Source: Diadophis punctatus similis
Lineage: Eukaryota > Chordata > Lepidosauria > Squamata > Dipsadidae
Assembly: GCA_023053685.1 (NCBI GenBank)
Contig: JALIGW010000063.1
Location: 1,531,614-1,595,613, forward strand
Length of the DNA: 64,000 nt
Direction: 5' to 3'
In this document: positions 1 through 23,735 of the stretch, piece by piece
Layout: each line of letters opens with the position of its first letter
Position numbering within the stretch: position 1 is the stretch's first letter
The notes under the pieces: model-generated
What the model was told of the DNA's origin: nothing
What the model saw: the letters and a program-made list of their open reading frames with translations, nothing else
Databases searched by the model: none
Program-made: the position numbers and the translations under genes

Positions 1-308
1 CCACTATAATTATCACTATCCCAGTCTGCTACTTCTCCAATGATTGCATTTCATATAAAGATCAGACTAAAGCAACATGGAAGACCTCTTGCATCAGCCT
101 CTTGTCATCCTGATTGTTATGCACAACATTTAGGACAGGCAAAGACTGACCTGTTCAATGTACCTTCCACTCCTTTCCATGTGAAACTTACTTTGTCTCT
201 GTCTGAATCAGGAAAATCATTTGCTTTTCCATTTGTGAGCATTGTTTAAATTCTTTGAAGCCTTTTTATTGTTTAGAAACAGAAGTGACTGATTCAGCCA
301 AAGGAGAA

Positions 309-13475
<13,167 letters not shown>

Positions 13476-14391
13476 TAGTGAAATAATTTCTTAAGCTCAG
13501 GTGTATGAAGAATGATAGAACTAAGTGTAAGAATAATGAAATTAAAATACAAGATTTTACTTTCTACGTGTAAAACAAAAGCAATTAAATTGCCATGCAG
13601 CCAGGGAATGACAGAGTAAGCAATGAGACAGTCAGAGTATATTAGCATAAGACAGCTGCCAAAGAGACAAGACTCCCAAAACAAAAGGAAAAGGATTCTG
13701 TTGCCAGAAATTGGATATATGTGGAACTTCTTAGCATAGCATCCTTCTCTCTCTGACTTGTTCTCAAAGATAGGTGAGGACAGTAGAGCTGATTGTCAAG
13801 AAAATGCTGGTGCCTCTCAGCTGCAACACTCTGCATGACCTACTACAGTTATTTCTGCAGATGTTGGGTTACATGATAGACCATATGGGACCTCAGAGTT
13901 TCATGCATTTGGTGTTGCTTCATGACTCTCCAAACATCCTTTCTGGACATGTGTCAATAGGAATGACCCCATTGTAAAATTTCACCCAGAAGGGGTGCAA
14001 CAACCTTTGTGAAGGCTCAATGCAGAAAAGAAAAAAGAAAACTTGAGACTAAATTGGTCTCTTAGCCAAAGAAACCACTTGATCCTCATGTTCCCAATTG
14101 GAAACTTTCAGCATTGTACCATGCGGATAGAAAAATAATGTTAAATAGAAACTGGCAGGAGGGCTTTCCTGAGACTTTACATCATGTAAATATAATTATA
14201 ACACTCACACTACAAACAAAAAGACTCAATCCCTTCTCTCAAGTCAATATGTACACAGGCCCCCACAAGTGTCACACACCATCAGCTGCCAGCTTATGCT
14301 TGCTTGTTCTTCCCTGCTATGCAGTGACAGGCTGCCATGAACTGTACCCCCATTTTCTGTAAAGAATCCCTCTGTACCCCCATTTTCTCTG
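13476..14391. other. 3' flank of V2R-A
   Basis: The first 25 or so bases match the V2R-B 3' flank; similarity then ends, marking the duplication edge near 13500 and 36770. No further gene or repeat recognised. Confidence 0.5.
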
Positions 14392-14607
14392 TCAATGATC
14401 ACCTTCATCATGCTTGTCTTCCGCAGCGTCTGGATTTCTTTTGGCCCACCTATCTGTGTACCAAGGGGAAATTCATGGCGGCTATGCAGGTCTTCTCCAT
14501 TCTGGCCTGCTGGGCTGCTGGGTTGCATCTTCATCCCCAAATTTTACACTATTATGCTGAGGTCACATCTCAACCCTAAGGAGCAGCGTATATTAAAAAT
14601 AAAGTAA
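14392..14607 (+). pseudogene. Relic of a V2R exon 6 (C-terminal end)
   Basis: Two overlapping frames together match the last 75 or so residues of V2R exon 6: MITFIMLVFRSVWISF in one frame, then YLCTKGKFMAAMQVFSIL in another, then FIPKFYTIMLRSHLNPKE. At least two frameshifts; helices 1-5 are not detectable. It lies 0.9 kb after V2R-A and differs from all three genes here, so it comes from an older copy. Confidence 0.75.
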
Positions 14608-15049
14608 AAATATAGTTTTTTATTTTAAAGTGATAAGTTAGAATTCCTTATGACCAAACAATTTCCTTTGGCATAGGATAGTGATTGAATCAGAACAGAC
14701 TAAAAAATTCCTTTCAAAAATGATTTTCTATGAAATTAGAGACCTCAAAATATTTTATTTTATTCTGTATAAAAAAGATCTGGGTTTCACATTCCGAAGA
14801 ATTTTGCTTAGTTTTCTTGTTTTGCTTCATCTTTTCTTGTCCTTTATTTACAATTCCATAAATTATTTTTTCAGAGATTCAGGACACAGCCAGACATAAA
14901 TACTTGCATGCATGATTGTAATTGGTTTGAATCCTGCCTGGACTTTATTTCTATCAGTTGTGCTAAAAGACTAAACACAAACAATAAAATGAATAAAATC
15001 AATATGCTTTATATTGTGCTTGATGTTTATTGATTCCTATCCAGACTCA

Positions 15050-15745
15050 ATTACTAATTTATTTTTTATTAAATTTATTTTCCACCCACCATGTCCACAG
15101 AGGACTTTGGGCAGCTTACAAACATTACAACTAGTAAACATTAAAACAATAATTAACGTCAATGGGAAATAAATACTATTAAAAGATGAGGAGGATGTCA
15201 CAGTGTGAATATTGTCAGTTGTATGTCTATGCAGGGTGATGCACCCTATCTAATATTATGGTACATTCCAATACAAGCAGAACACGTGATATGATCTTGT
15301 ACACATGTCCACATTTCTGATCCACCATTAATCACTTTTGACTTGGCTCCTGACCTGAACGGTCACGTTTCCTAGCAAAGATGAAATTATTCAGGATTTA
15401 TTGTTTTTGTACCGAAATAAATATTTTCTATTAGACTTTTAATCTCAGCTTCATTTCTAACTCTCTGAATTCCAAGTAAAGAGCCACATTGCCTCTATGA
15501 GATTTTATTCTTCTCTCAACAGAGGAGGTGAACATGTGTATGAGAAATGGGGTCTTTCCTAATTTAATAACTACCTCCAAAATGGTGCACGCCTATTGGG
15601 GTGTCAGGCCAATGGCAGAGCCAGGTCTTCAGATCATTATGGAAGGTCCAAAGTGTGGGTGTGGATCTCACATGTGGATGATATGATGTCATAAAGGGCA
15701 GGAGCCTTGGAAGAAAAGGCTCTTCTCCTTGACCAGAAATAATCA
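15050..15745 (-). mobile_element. Old L2-like LINE 3' fragment, split by a solo LTR
   Basis: Tail TTTATTTTCCACCCACCATG at 15070. The coding end on - (about 15745-15600) contains TLWTFHNDLKTWL, comparable to LLAFRKAIKTWLF at the end of the full-length L2-like ORF2. A solo LTR sits inside. Confidence 0.55.
15196..15521 (+). mobile_element. Solo LTR, copy 1
   Basis: A 326-bp unit beginning TGTCACAGTGTG and ending TCTCAACA, flanked by a perfect 5-bp TSD, GAGGA (15191-15195 and 15522-15526). Contains a polyadenylation-type GAAATAAATA. No internal region, so it arose by LTR-LTR recombination. Host family not identified. Confidence 0.85.
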
Positions 15746-16640
15746 ATTCATTCTTTTATAATTTCAATCAAAAGTCCATATAAGGTTTCCACTAATTGTC
15801 TCAATAGTAATACTGTATATTAGCAAACTTAAGGGCTTTTGCAAGTCAGCTATGAATTATCTTCAACCAAAGCTACCCCATCTTCATTGCTCTATTTGTG
15901 CTCTTGCTGAAATTAGCAGTCAGTCAGAGCCTGCTCTGGCATCTGTTAGCAAAGAGCTAAGGGGTCTGACCCCAAGTGCTTCATACATAAAACACTGGAA
16001 CTATATCGCTTTGTTACTGTGCTGAAGCAATTTGCATGTAGGCCCATTACTGATAAAGGGAAGGTAATGTGGCATTTAGCTTAGCTGCGGTCAAGAATAT
16101 CCAGGTAAAAGTCCAGAGGTAAAACATTAACATGTTAAAAAGCACACCCAGGGTTAGAGAACTTATTTTATTTATTTGTTTGTTTGTTTGTTTGTTTGTT
16201 ATATTTGTTTGCTGCCCATCTCACTTCAGGCAACTCAAATCAATTGCACCCCCATGCTTATTATGGGTTGTTAGCCTAAGTTACACATAATCTTCAATAT
16301 ATCAACAACAACTGATGAATTGTAAGGAAATTTTGATGGATACCTATCGCTGTCAAGATTTGAACCACTTTGCTTCTTTCAAACCTTAATGTTTATCAAC
16401 CTGCCAATGAACTGGGGGGAGGGAAGGGGGAAATAGAATGCTGAGAATGTGTGTGTGGACTGTGAGAGCCTGGCAATCATCAAGGTCACCATCTCAGGTG
16501 TTTGAGAAAGAGAGGGACTGTTTCCCATAACAAAAGGATGTCTTATAATTGGACAATATGGTCATCCAGGGGTGGGGAGAAGGGGAAGCTATTGTTTAAC
16601 TAAGCAAGCATTTGCACAGGAAAACCAGAACTGCTTTTGA
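15746..16640. other. Intergenic, few recognisable features
   Basis: Contains a short (TTTG)n tract at about 16170-16200 followed by a LINE-like 3' end (GCTGCCCATCTCACTTCAGG). Nothing else recognised. Confidence 0.4.
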
Positions 16641-16820
16641 TTCTTTTTTTTTATTCAAAAAGTTTTATAAGTACAAAGTACAAACATTTTTCTCTTTTCT
16701 CCCCCCTTCAATCAGAAGCTGATTGATATCAGCTTCTCTGGAGAATATCTGTTAATAAAGGAGCCGGGATATTGGGATAGCACGCTCAGGACGGACTGTT
16801 TAAACTGTGCCTGGTGGAAA

Positions 16821-17363
16821 TTGGAAGAGCTACGTGGCAAGGTGGACTCCGGCTCTTTTAACAGCTCTTTTAAAGACAAGAGCTGGGGCTGGGACTTTCT
16901 GCAGATGAGTCTGACAAGATTGGCTCCTTGGACGGCCATCTCGATGTCGCTGCGTGTCATCTTGGCGACGAGAGGCCCTTCGGAAAGAACTCCCCAGAGA
17001 CTGGATCAGCCTGGTTTCCAGGCGGGCCGCCAGAACCTCAGACTAACAACAAACGGCGTTTGGATTTTAGATCTCCAACTCTCCCGTTATAACCTGCAGG
17101 ATTGGCGGCGACCAATCCTGGGGCAACAGTCTTCTAGGCGAGGGAATGGGCCTGGCTTCCAAGCGATCCCCCTTAGTGCTAAACGGGACTCAGTCCCCCC
17201 ACTATCATCACGGGGGCAGCTGTTGGACATTGTTATTGCTGCAGCAGAGGCAATAGATCTTGGATACACAGAAAGCAAAAAGACTGAGATTAAGGCAATA
17301 TTAAGAACTAAGCTATATCGGGTTTGGAGGTTGCCTGCATCTGCCTCCTATTGTTTCTATTGA
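16821..17363 (+). CDS. Putative LINE ORF1
   Basis: 180 codons opening the L2-like element. No RRM, esterase or zinc-knuckle motif was recognised; basic and serine-rich overall. Assigned as ORF1 by position upstream of the endonuclease ORF. It could also be an open stretch of 5' UTR. Confidence 0.4.
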   Translation: MEELRGKVDSGSFNSSFKDKSWGWDFLQMSLTRLAPWTAISMSLRVILATRGPSERTPQRLDQPGFQAGRQNLRLTTNGVWILDLQLSRYNLQDWRRPILGQQSSRRGNGPGFQAIPLSAKRDSVPPLSSRGQLLDIVIAAAEAIDLGYTESKKTEIKAILRTKLYRVWRLPASASYCFY

Positions 17364-17459
17364 TTTTAACCCCCGGAAGTATTGTGATTTTTATTAATGG
17401 TCTGGGTTATGAATGTGTTATGATTGGTTGATAGAGACTGGGTGGCTGTTAGTGGCTAA

Positions 17460-18929
17460 ATGAGTGAGCTGGGGATTGGGTCTTTACCCCCCTCTGCTGA
17501 GTGTGTAAACAGAAGCGGAGGGGGGTTCCAGTCCTCCCCCAGGCTCAGTATGACTGGGATGCATGGCCTGCTGGGAGAGAGGGGGACCAGTGGGGGAGGG
17601 GAGGGGATCTCTGGTGTGAGGGGGGACGGGAGTATTAAGGTCATAACAGGGAGAGGTAGGTATGGCGGGAGCAGGGGGGTAGGCCGCTCTCGGGGAACGA
17701 GAATTCGCTATCTTCAAGCGATTCCTTGTTCTGGCCCCTCTGGTTTGGTTCCATCTAGCTCAGCCCGAGTACCTGGTAACCAGGGATGTCAGGGCCCTGG
17801 GCTCAAGCTGCTGCTGTTGAATGCCAGGTCGATTACTAACAAGGCCCCCCTTGTACGGGATTTAATCCTGGAAGAGGGGGCGGACCTGGCATGTATTACT
17901 GAGACCTGGCTAGGCCAGGAGGGGGGGGTTCCCCTCTCCGAGATGTGCCCGGACGGGTTCTCAGTTCAGCATCAGCCGCGACCCCAGGGAAGGGGTGGAG
18001 GAGTGGCAATTATAGCTCGCCAGAACCTAAATCCTCGAAGGAGCCCTGCCCCGGAGATTGTTGGGTGTGAGACGCTCCTTCTGAAGCTGGACTTAGGGGT
18101 TCAGGTGGGCCTTCTGCTAACGTACTTGCCTCCTAGCTGCGTTGCAAAGGCCCTGCCTGTTCTGCTCGAGGCGGTAGCAGGGCTGGCGATTGAGTTCCCC
18201 AGGTTGATGGTGCTGGGGGACTTCAACCTGCCATCGCCCGGTGAAACCTCAGAGGCAGTCCAGGAGTTCATGGCTTCCATGACAACCATGGACCTGACCC
18301 AAGTAGTTCAGGGTCCGACTCATGAGGGAGGTCACACGCTTGACCTTGTGTTTCTCTCGGGGCAGTGGAGAGATGATCTGAGACTAAGGGGTTTAGTCAC
18401 AGTACCCTTGTCGTGGTCAGATCATTTCCTTCTGAGGTTGGATTTCATGGCGCCACTCCTCCACCGCAAGGAGGCGGGACCGATTAAGTGGTTCCGCCCC
18501 AGGCGCCTAATGGAATCCGAAGGATTTCAGAGGGAACTTGGGGAAATACCGGACTCCCTGGTACACGATTCATCTGAGGCTCTAGTGACTGCCTGGAATC
18601 AGGCGGCAACAGGGGCTTTAGATCGGATTGCGCCTTTGCGGCCTCTCCGTGGCAGCGGATCCCGGAGGGCTCCTTGGTTCACTGAGGAGCTCCGGGAGAT
18701 GAAGCGCCTAAAGAGACGCCTAGAGCGACGATGGAGAGCCAGTAAAGCTGAGTCTGACCGGACACTTTTAAGAACTTGCATTAAGTCTTACTTAGTGGCG
18801 ATACGGGCGGCAAAATGTGCGCATTTTTCCGCCCTTATTGCGTCCGCCGACTCCCGCCCAGCCGCCCTGTTTAGGGTGACGCGCTCCCTCCTCGCAAAGG
18901 GGGGGGGGCGAAGAACCCTTGCAGGGTAG
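17460..18929 (+). CDS. LINE ORF2, N-terminal part (APE-type endonuclease)
   Basis: Endonuclease domain from about residue 115: LLLLNARSITNKAPL, CITETWL (catalytic Glu), RGGGVAIIAR, LMVLGDFNLP (Asp/Asn) and SDHFLLRL (Asp-His). It would nick target DNA for target-primed reverse transcription. Ends 21 bp after a run of ten G (18899-18908); the rest of the polyprotein continues in the +1 frame, so this is one ORF split by a frameshift or a sequencing error. Confidence 0.8.
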   Translation: MSELGIGSLPPSAECVNRSGGGFQSSPRLSMTGMHGLLGERGTSGGGEGISGVRGDGSIKVITGRGRYGGSRGVGRSRGTRIRYLQAIPCSGPSGLVPSSSARVPGNQGCQGPGLKLLLLNARSITNKAPLVRDLILEEGADLACITETWLGQEGGVPLSEMCPDGFSVQHQPRPQGRGGGVAIIARQNLNPRRSPAPEIVGCETLLLKLDLGVQVGLLLTYLPPSCVAKALPVLLEAVAGLAIEFPRLMVLGDFNLPSPGETSEAVQEFMASMTTMDLTQVVQGPTHEGGHTLDLVFLSGQWRDDLRLRGLVTVPLSWSDHFLLRLDFMAPLLHRKEAGPIKWFRPRRLMESEGFQRELGEIPDSLVHDSSEALVTAWNQAATGALDRIAPLRPLRGSGSRRAPWFTEELREMKRLKRRLERRWRASKAESDRTLLRTCIKSYLVAIRAAKCAHFSALIASADSRPAALFRVTRSLLAKGGGRRTLAG

Positions 18930-20616
18930 AGCTGAGGAATTTTCCCAGTTCCTGGCGGATAAAATCACTCAGATTCGGACAGACCTGGACTCCATTTGGA
19001 CAGGGCAGGCCGAGATGACAGGGGCGAGTCTTAGTCCTGTTATTTGGGAGGAGTTTGAGCCTATCACTCCTGAGGATGTGGACAAGGCCATAGGAGCGAT
19101 GAGCGCCTCCACTTGTTTATTGGACCCGTGTCCCTCCTGGCTGGTTTCGGCCAGCAGGGAGGTGACACGCGGCTGGCTCCAGGCTGTTGTGATCGCATCT
19201 TTGAGAGAGGGGTCCGTCCCGCAGCCCTTAAAAGCTGCGGTGGTGAGGCCCCTCCTCAAGAAGCCTTCCCTGGACCCAGCGGATTTAAAGAACTTCCGTC
19301 CAGTCTCCAACTTACCCTTCTTGGGTAAAGTTGTAGAGAAAGTGGTGTCGCTCCAACTCCTGCGGCTACTGGAGGATACTGATTATCTGGATCCCTTTCA
19401 ATCGGGTTTCAGGCGCGGCTACAGTACGGAGACTGCTTTGGTCGCACTGATGGATGATCTCTGGCGAGCACGGGATGGGGGTCATTCCTCCATCCTGGTG
19501 TTACTTGACCTCTCAGCGGCTTTCGATACCATCGACCATGGTATCCTTCTGCGTCGTCTTGGGGAGGTGGGAGTGGGAGGCACTGTTTTATGGTGGTTCT
19601 CCTCCTACCTCTCTGACAGGACGCAGTCGGTGTTGACAGGAGGGCAGAGGTCGGCCCCTAGGCCCCTGGTTTGCGGGGTGCCACAGGGTTCGGTCCTCTC
19701 GCCCATCCTGTTTAACATTTACATGAAACCGCTGGGTGAGATCATCCGACGACACGGGGTGAGGTATCAGCAGTATGCTGACGATACCCAGTTGTACATC
19801 TCCACCTCGTGTCAGTTCAGTGAAGCAGTTGATGTAATGTGCCGCTGCCTGGACGATGTGAGGGTCTGGATGGGAGTGAACAGACTCAGGCTCAACCCAG
19901 ACAAGACTGAGTGGCTCTGGATTTTGCCTCCCAAGGATTATGTCGACTGTCCCTCCTTGGTTCTCGGGGGAGAAAAATTGACTCCCTCGGAACAGGTCCG
20001 CAATTTGGGTGTCCTCCTAGATCCACAGCTAAAATTGGAGCAACATCTTTCAGCTGTGGCTAGGGGGACCTTTGCACAGATTCGTCTTGTGCACCAATTG
20101 CGGCCTTACTTGGAGAGGGAGGCTTTGCTCACAGTCACTCATGCCCTTGTCACCTCACGGCTAGACTACTGTAACGCGCTCTACATGGGGCTACCCTCAA
20201 AGAGCATCCGGAGACTCCAACTGGTACAGAATGCAGCTGCGCGAGCTGTAGTGGGTGTACCGAGATACACCCACGTAACACCTATTCTTCGCCAGCTGCA
20301 TTGGCTGCCAATTAGTCTCCGGTCGCAATTTAAGGTGTTGGTCGTTACCTTTAAAGCCCTACATGGCTCAGGGCCAGGTTACCTTCGGGACCGCATCCTA
20401 CCACATACCTCCCTACGACCGGTTAGGTCCCATAGAGAGGGCCTCCTCCGGGTCCCATCGGCCAAACAATGTCGGTTGGCGGGGCCGCGGGGGAGGGCCT
20501 TCTCTGTGGGAGCCCCGTCCCTCTGGAATCAACTCCCACCAGAGATCCGGACTATCCCCACCCTGCTGGCCTTCCGTAAAGCCATAAAAACTTGGCTCTT
20601 CCGGCAGGCGGGGTGA
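18919..20616 (+). CDS. LINE ORF2, C-terminal part (reverse transcriptase)
   Basis: RT motifs are intact: LKNFRPVSNLPFLGKVVEKV; palm A LLDLSAAFDTIDHG (about 19501); GVPQGSVLSPILFNIYM; catalytic QYADDTQLY (about 19771-19797). The thumb and the LRPYLEREALLTVTHAL region follow. No ATG opens this frame, which fits a broken continuation of 17460-18929. Ends AFRKAIKTWLFRQAG. Confidence 0.88.
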   Translation: MQGRAEEFSQFLADKITQIRTDLDSIWTGQAEMTGASLSPVIWEEFEPITPEDVDKAIGAMSASTCLLDPCPSWLVSASREVTRGWLQAVVIASLREGSVPQPLKAAVVRPLLKKPSLDPADLKNFRPVSNLPFLGKVVEKVVSLQLLRLLEDTDYLDPFQSGFRRGYSTETALVALMDDLWRARDGGHSSILVLLDLSAAFDTIDHGILLRRLGEVGVGGTVLWWFSSYLSDRTQSVLTGGQRSAPRPLVCGVPQGSVLSPILFNIYMKPLGEIIRRHGVRYQQYADDTQLYISTSCQFSEAVDVMCRCLDDVRVWMGVNRLRLNPDKTEWLWILPPKDYVDCPSLVLGGEKLTPSEQVRNLGVLLDPQLKLEQHLSAVARGTFAQIRLVHQLRPYLEREALLTVTHALVTSRLDYCNALYMGLPSKSIRRLQLVQNAAARAVVGVPRYTHVTPILRQLHWLPISLRSQFKVLVVTFKALHGSGPGYLRDRILPHTSLRPVRSHREGLLRVPSAKQCRLAGPRGRAFSVGAPSLWNQLPPEIRTIPTLLAFRKAIKTWLFRQAG

Positions 20617-21419
20617 ATAGGAAGATCAGATTCCCCCCTTGAATGTTGTTTTTATAATTGTTTTAACTATGCCTTTTAATTTTAAATTATGATAATTGTT
20701 TTTATTGTACGCTTCTTATTCTGTTGTACGCCGCCCTGAGTCCCACGGGATTGGGCGGCCTATAAGAACGTCTATTAAATTAAATTAAATTAAATTCCCC
20801 CCTAACCCCAACCCACCCCCTTACCCTCCCCCCTCCCCTCCCCCCACACCCCAGATTTCCCAGAGAAAGTACAGGGCATAATATTCAATAAAATAAATTT
20901 AAATTAAGTTAAAAAGAAATTCTTAACTTCCACATTTCTTTGAGTCTTTAACTCCTAATTATTCAAAACTTTTTAAAACATAGTCAAAAGAAAAAAAGAG
21001 CAAGCGTATTACTAATCCAACACCATTCAATATCTCGGGCTGGTAATTTACACCACTAAACATCTATCCTTTATATAATCTATATGTAATCTAGTAAAAA
21101 TGGAAAAAAATAAAAATAAGAAAGAGAGAGAAAAAAGGGGGGGAAAAGAGAGAATCTTTCCTCCCCATTTCAATCAGTTACAACACACTACATTTACTCA
21201 AAATTAAATGAAACTTAAGTAAATATTAAGTAAATATCCAATAAAGTGTTAACTTTTGGGAATTCAAAGCTCCCGGGAGTGTTTCCTTATTTGGGGTTCA
21301 CTAGTCGGAGAGTTGACAATGATTTTATGTTACAAAAACAGATTTTTGACTATCAGTAGACATGCTTGGTTTGAACTAGGATCCCAAGGGTCCATCTTTA
21401 CTGGGGCCCAGTTACCTCT

Positions 21420-21540
21420 CTAGTGTCTATCCAACAATAGAGCTCGGTATCATCAGCATATAGTGGTACCAAAGGATGGGCGCATGTGACCTTGCCCAGT
21501 GGTCTCTGTTAATGTTGAAAAGCAAAGAAGAGAACATACC
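21420..21540 (-). pseudogene. Old LINE reverse transcriptase remnant
   Basis: - strand reading resembles an RT active site with surroundings (FNINRDHWA, then WYHYMLMIP) at the CATCAGCATATAGTGGTACC stretch. Heavily decayed; class uncertain. Confidence 0.35.
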
Positions 21541-22285
21541 ATCCAGAAGGAAATCAGAAATTGTTAAGCAAGAGGCTTAGGCCTGGCCTGCCAAGGAACC
21601 AAGAGGCAGAGTCCAATTCTCTCTGAGTCAGATATTTTTTCAGATCTGGACAAAGGTGGGTCCTGCCATAAAGCTGGAAGAACCCAAATGCTTTCTTCAG
21701 CATGCCTTTATACTTTACTTAAGGGGCGTCAAACTCAATTTAATTGAGGGCCACATCAGCATTATGGTTGCCCCCATAGGGCCAGTAGGTCGCCTTGACT
21801 AGGTGGGCATGGCCGGGTGGCTGCTTACCAAGTTGTAGATCAGCGCCTGGCTGGCCTGAGTCGGGACCAAGGTGTTGTGAGCAGGTCCTTCACTATCTCC
21901 AGGATGGCCCTGTGGGTCAGATCTTAAAAAAAAAATCTTTATTCAGTTTTTAAACTTTAAAAAAACATACATAATAATACACAACATCAAAGAGCAAAAA
22001 GAAAAGAAAAGAAAAAAGAAAAAGTTAAGAAAAGGGAGAAAAAAGGTAAAAGAAAAAGAAAATACAAACACTGATATACAAAAAACAGCATTTCATTTTA
22101 ACAGCTATACCTTTGTGTAACTGAATCCAGTTTTGCAATCAATCTTGCTACATTGGTTACTTTTAACCTTTATCCCTTTTACTATTTACTTCAAACTAAC
22201 CCAAAACGTATTTATACATATTTACATTATTTTTCATATTTATATTCTCAGATTATGTGCATCAATAATAATCGTTTTTATTGTT

Positions 22286-22841
22286 ATGAAGAAGATGGTA
22301 AGGAAAGATTTCTCGGATCAAGTCTTCTTATTGCCAACCTGCCTTCCATTGAGGACCTGTATACTGCATGAGTCAAAAAGAGGGCCGTGAAAATATTTAC
22401 TGATCCCTCACATCCTGGACATAAATTGCTTCAACTCCTACCCTCAAAACGTCGCTATAGAGCACTGCACACCAAGACAACTAGACACAAGAACAGTTTT
22501 TTCCCGAACGCCATCACTCTGCTAAACAAATAATTCCCTCACCACTGTCAAACTACTCACTAGGCTGCATTACTACTACTATTAGTTTTTCTCATCGTTC
22601 CTATCACCCATCTCCTCCCACTTATGACTGTATGACTGTAACTTGTTGCTTATATCCTTATGATTTATATTCATATTGATTGTTTCCTGATTGCTTACTT
22701 GAACCCTATGACAACCATTCTTGACAAATGTATCTTTTCTTTTATGTACACTGAGAGCATACACACCAAAGACAAATTCCTTGTGTGTCCAATCACACTT
22801 GGCCAATAAAGAATTCTATTCTATTCTATTCTATTCTATTC
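22286..22841 (+). mobile_element. Rex1/CR1-like LINE 3' end with (ATTCT)n tail
   Basis: Coding end reads DPSHPGHKLLQLLPSKRRYR, then NSFFPNAITLLNK and stop, typical of Rex1-group LINE C-termini. A 3' UTR follows (CCTTGTGTGTCCAATCACAC, TTGGCCAATAAAGAATTCT), ending in tandem ATTCT. Nested inside the L1. Confidence 0.7.
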
Positions 22842-23060
22842 TTCTGTGTCCATAATTTTAGATTTTTATTTGATTGTAACCAGGAATACCATTTTGTCCA
22901 TGTTTCATAGAATTCAGAGTTGTCTTTTTGATAAACGTCCATTGTTAACTTACTCATTACTGAGCATTCTAAAATTTTCCTAATTGTCATATTTGAAGAA
23001 GGAATAATATCAGATTTCCAATTTTGAGCATATAATAGTCTAGCTGCGGTTATTTGCAAA

Positions 23061-23375
23061 ATTTAATTTAATTTAATTTAATTTAATGGATTTCTATGCC
23101 GCCCAACTCCCTGAGGACTCTGGGTGGCTCACAACATGTAGACTCCATTACAATAAAAATACAATATAAAATACCATGTAAAATACAGTAATTAAAAAAA
23201 ATACAAAATACAAAAGTTAAAAAGAGTATCTCATCTGTACAATCAAGGGGGGAGACCCATATGTAATCTACTTGGTCTCACTTTCACCCCGCCTGCCGGA
23301 AGAGCCAAGTTTTTATCGCTTTCCAGAAGGCCAGTAGGGTAGGGATGGTCCTGATCTCCAGGGGAAGCTGGATTA
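23061..23375 (-). mobile_element. L2-like LINE 3' fragment
   Basis: (AATTT)n tail, then TTCTATGCCGCCCAACTCCC and the coding end CACCCCGCCTGCCGGAAGAG. Related to but diverged from the 16712 element. Nested in the L1. Confidence 0.7.
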
Positions 23376-23567
23376 AATTAAATATCTTTCTTCTTTAGTG
23401 GGTCAGATCTGGCTCACGTGCCTTGAGTTTGACACCCATGCATTACTTGGTTACACAAGCAGGAAATTCAGCTCTTTGCATGAAATGTAGTTAAAAACAG
23501 AGGTTGCTATAGTGTTATTGCATAACAAGTACATTTAGAAAAAAGTATATTTAACAAGCCTAAGAAT

Positions 23568-23735
23568 TGAATGGAATGGAATGGAATGGAATGGAATGGA
23601 ATGGAATGGAATGGAATGGGATAGGATAGGATAGGATAGGATAGGATAGGATAGGATAGGATAGGATAGAATAGAATAGAATAGAATAGAATAGAATAGA
23701 ATAGAATAGAATAGAATAGAATAGAATAGAATAGT
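23568..23735. repeat. (AATGG)n(ATAGG)n(ATAGA)n compound microsatellite
   Basis: Three blocks of related pentamers: GGAAT to about 23618, ATAGG to about 23666, AATAG to 23735. Directly adjoins a Rex1-like 3' end. Confidence 0.93.

Larger units (their letters stand above)
16712..20794 (+). mobile_element. Nearly complete L2-like (CR1 superfamily) LINE
   Basis: A 4.1-kb element with a possible ORF1, an ORF2 with endonuclease and reverse transcriptase, the 3' signature GTACGCCGCCCTGAGTCCCA and a (TAAAT)n tail. Retained length and open frames make it by far the youngest-looking LINE here. The only visible ORF2 defect is a frame change at a poly-G run (18899-18908). 'L2-like' rests on AFDTIDHGILL and FNIYMKPLG, which differ from classical CR1. 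Confidence 0.85.
16644..21290 (-). mobile_element. L1 3' end split by an L2-like LINE
   Basis: The L1 tail (CAAAAAGTTTTATAAGTAC, then a C-rich stretch) occupies 16644-16711 and resumes at 20795-21290 (CCCAGATTTCCCAGAGAAAG, GGGCATAATATTCAATAAA). An uninterrupted version at 46365-46693 confirms the two halves belong together. Confidence 0.7.
21925..23397 (-). mobile_element. L1 3' fragment nested in the hAT element
   Basis: Flanked by a perfect 13-bp TSD, GTGGGTCAGATCT (21912-21924 and 23398-23410). The L1 3' UTR runs 21925-22285 and the ORF2 end lies at 22842-23060 (AARLLYAQNWKSDI on -). Two further LINEs interrupt it. Confidence 0.75.
21721..23440. mobile_element. hAT-type element hosting nested LINEs
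   Basis: Ends are AGGGGCGTCAAACTCAATT (left) and CCTTGAGTTTGACACCCATG (right), an inverted pair. TSDs are CTTTACTT (21713-21720) and CATTACTT (23441-23448). Only about 245 bp belongs to the hAT; the rest is an L1 insertion with its own TSD. Confidence 0.7.

Noticed and set aside
18919..18930. Separate third LINE ORF with TTG start
   Set aside because: No ATG, and the RT continues the endonuclease ORF; explained better by a frame change at the G run.
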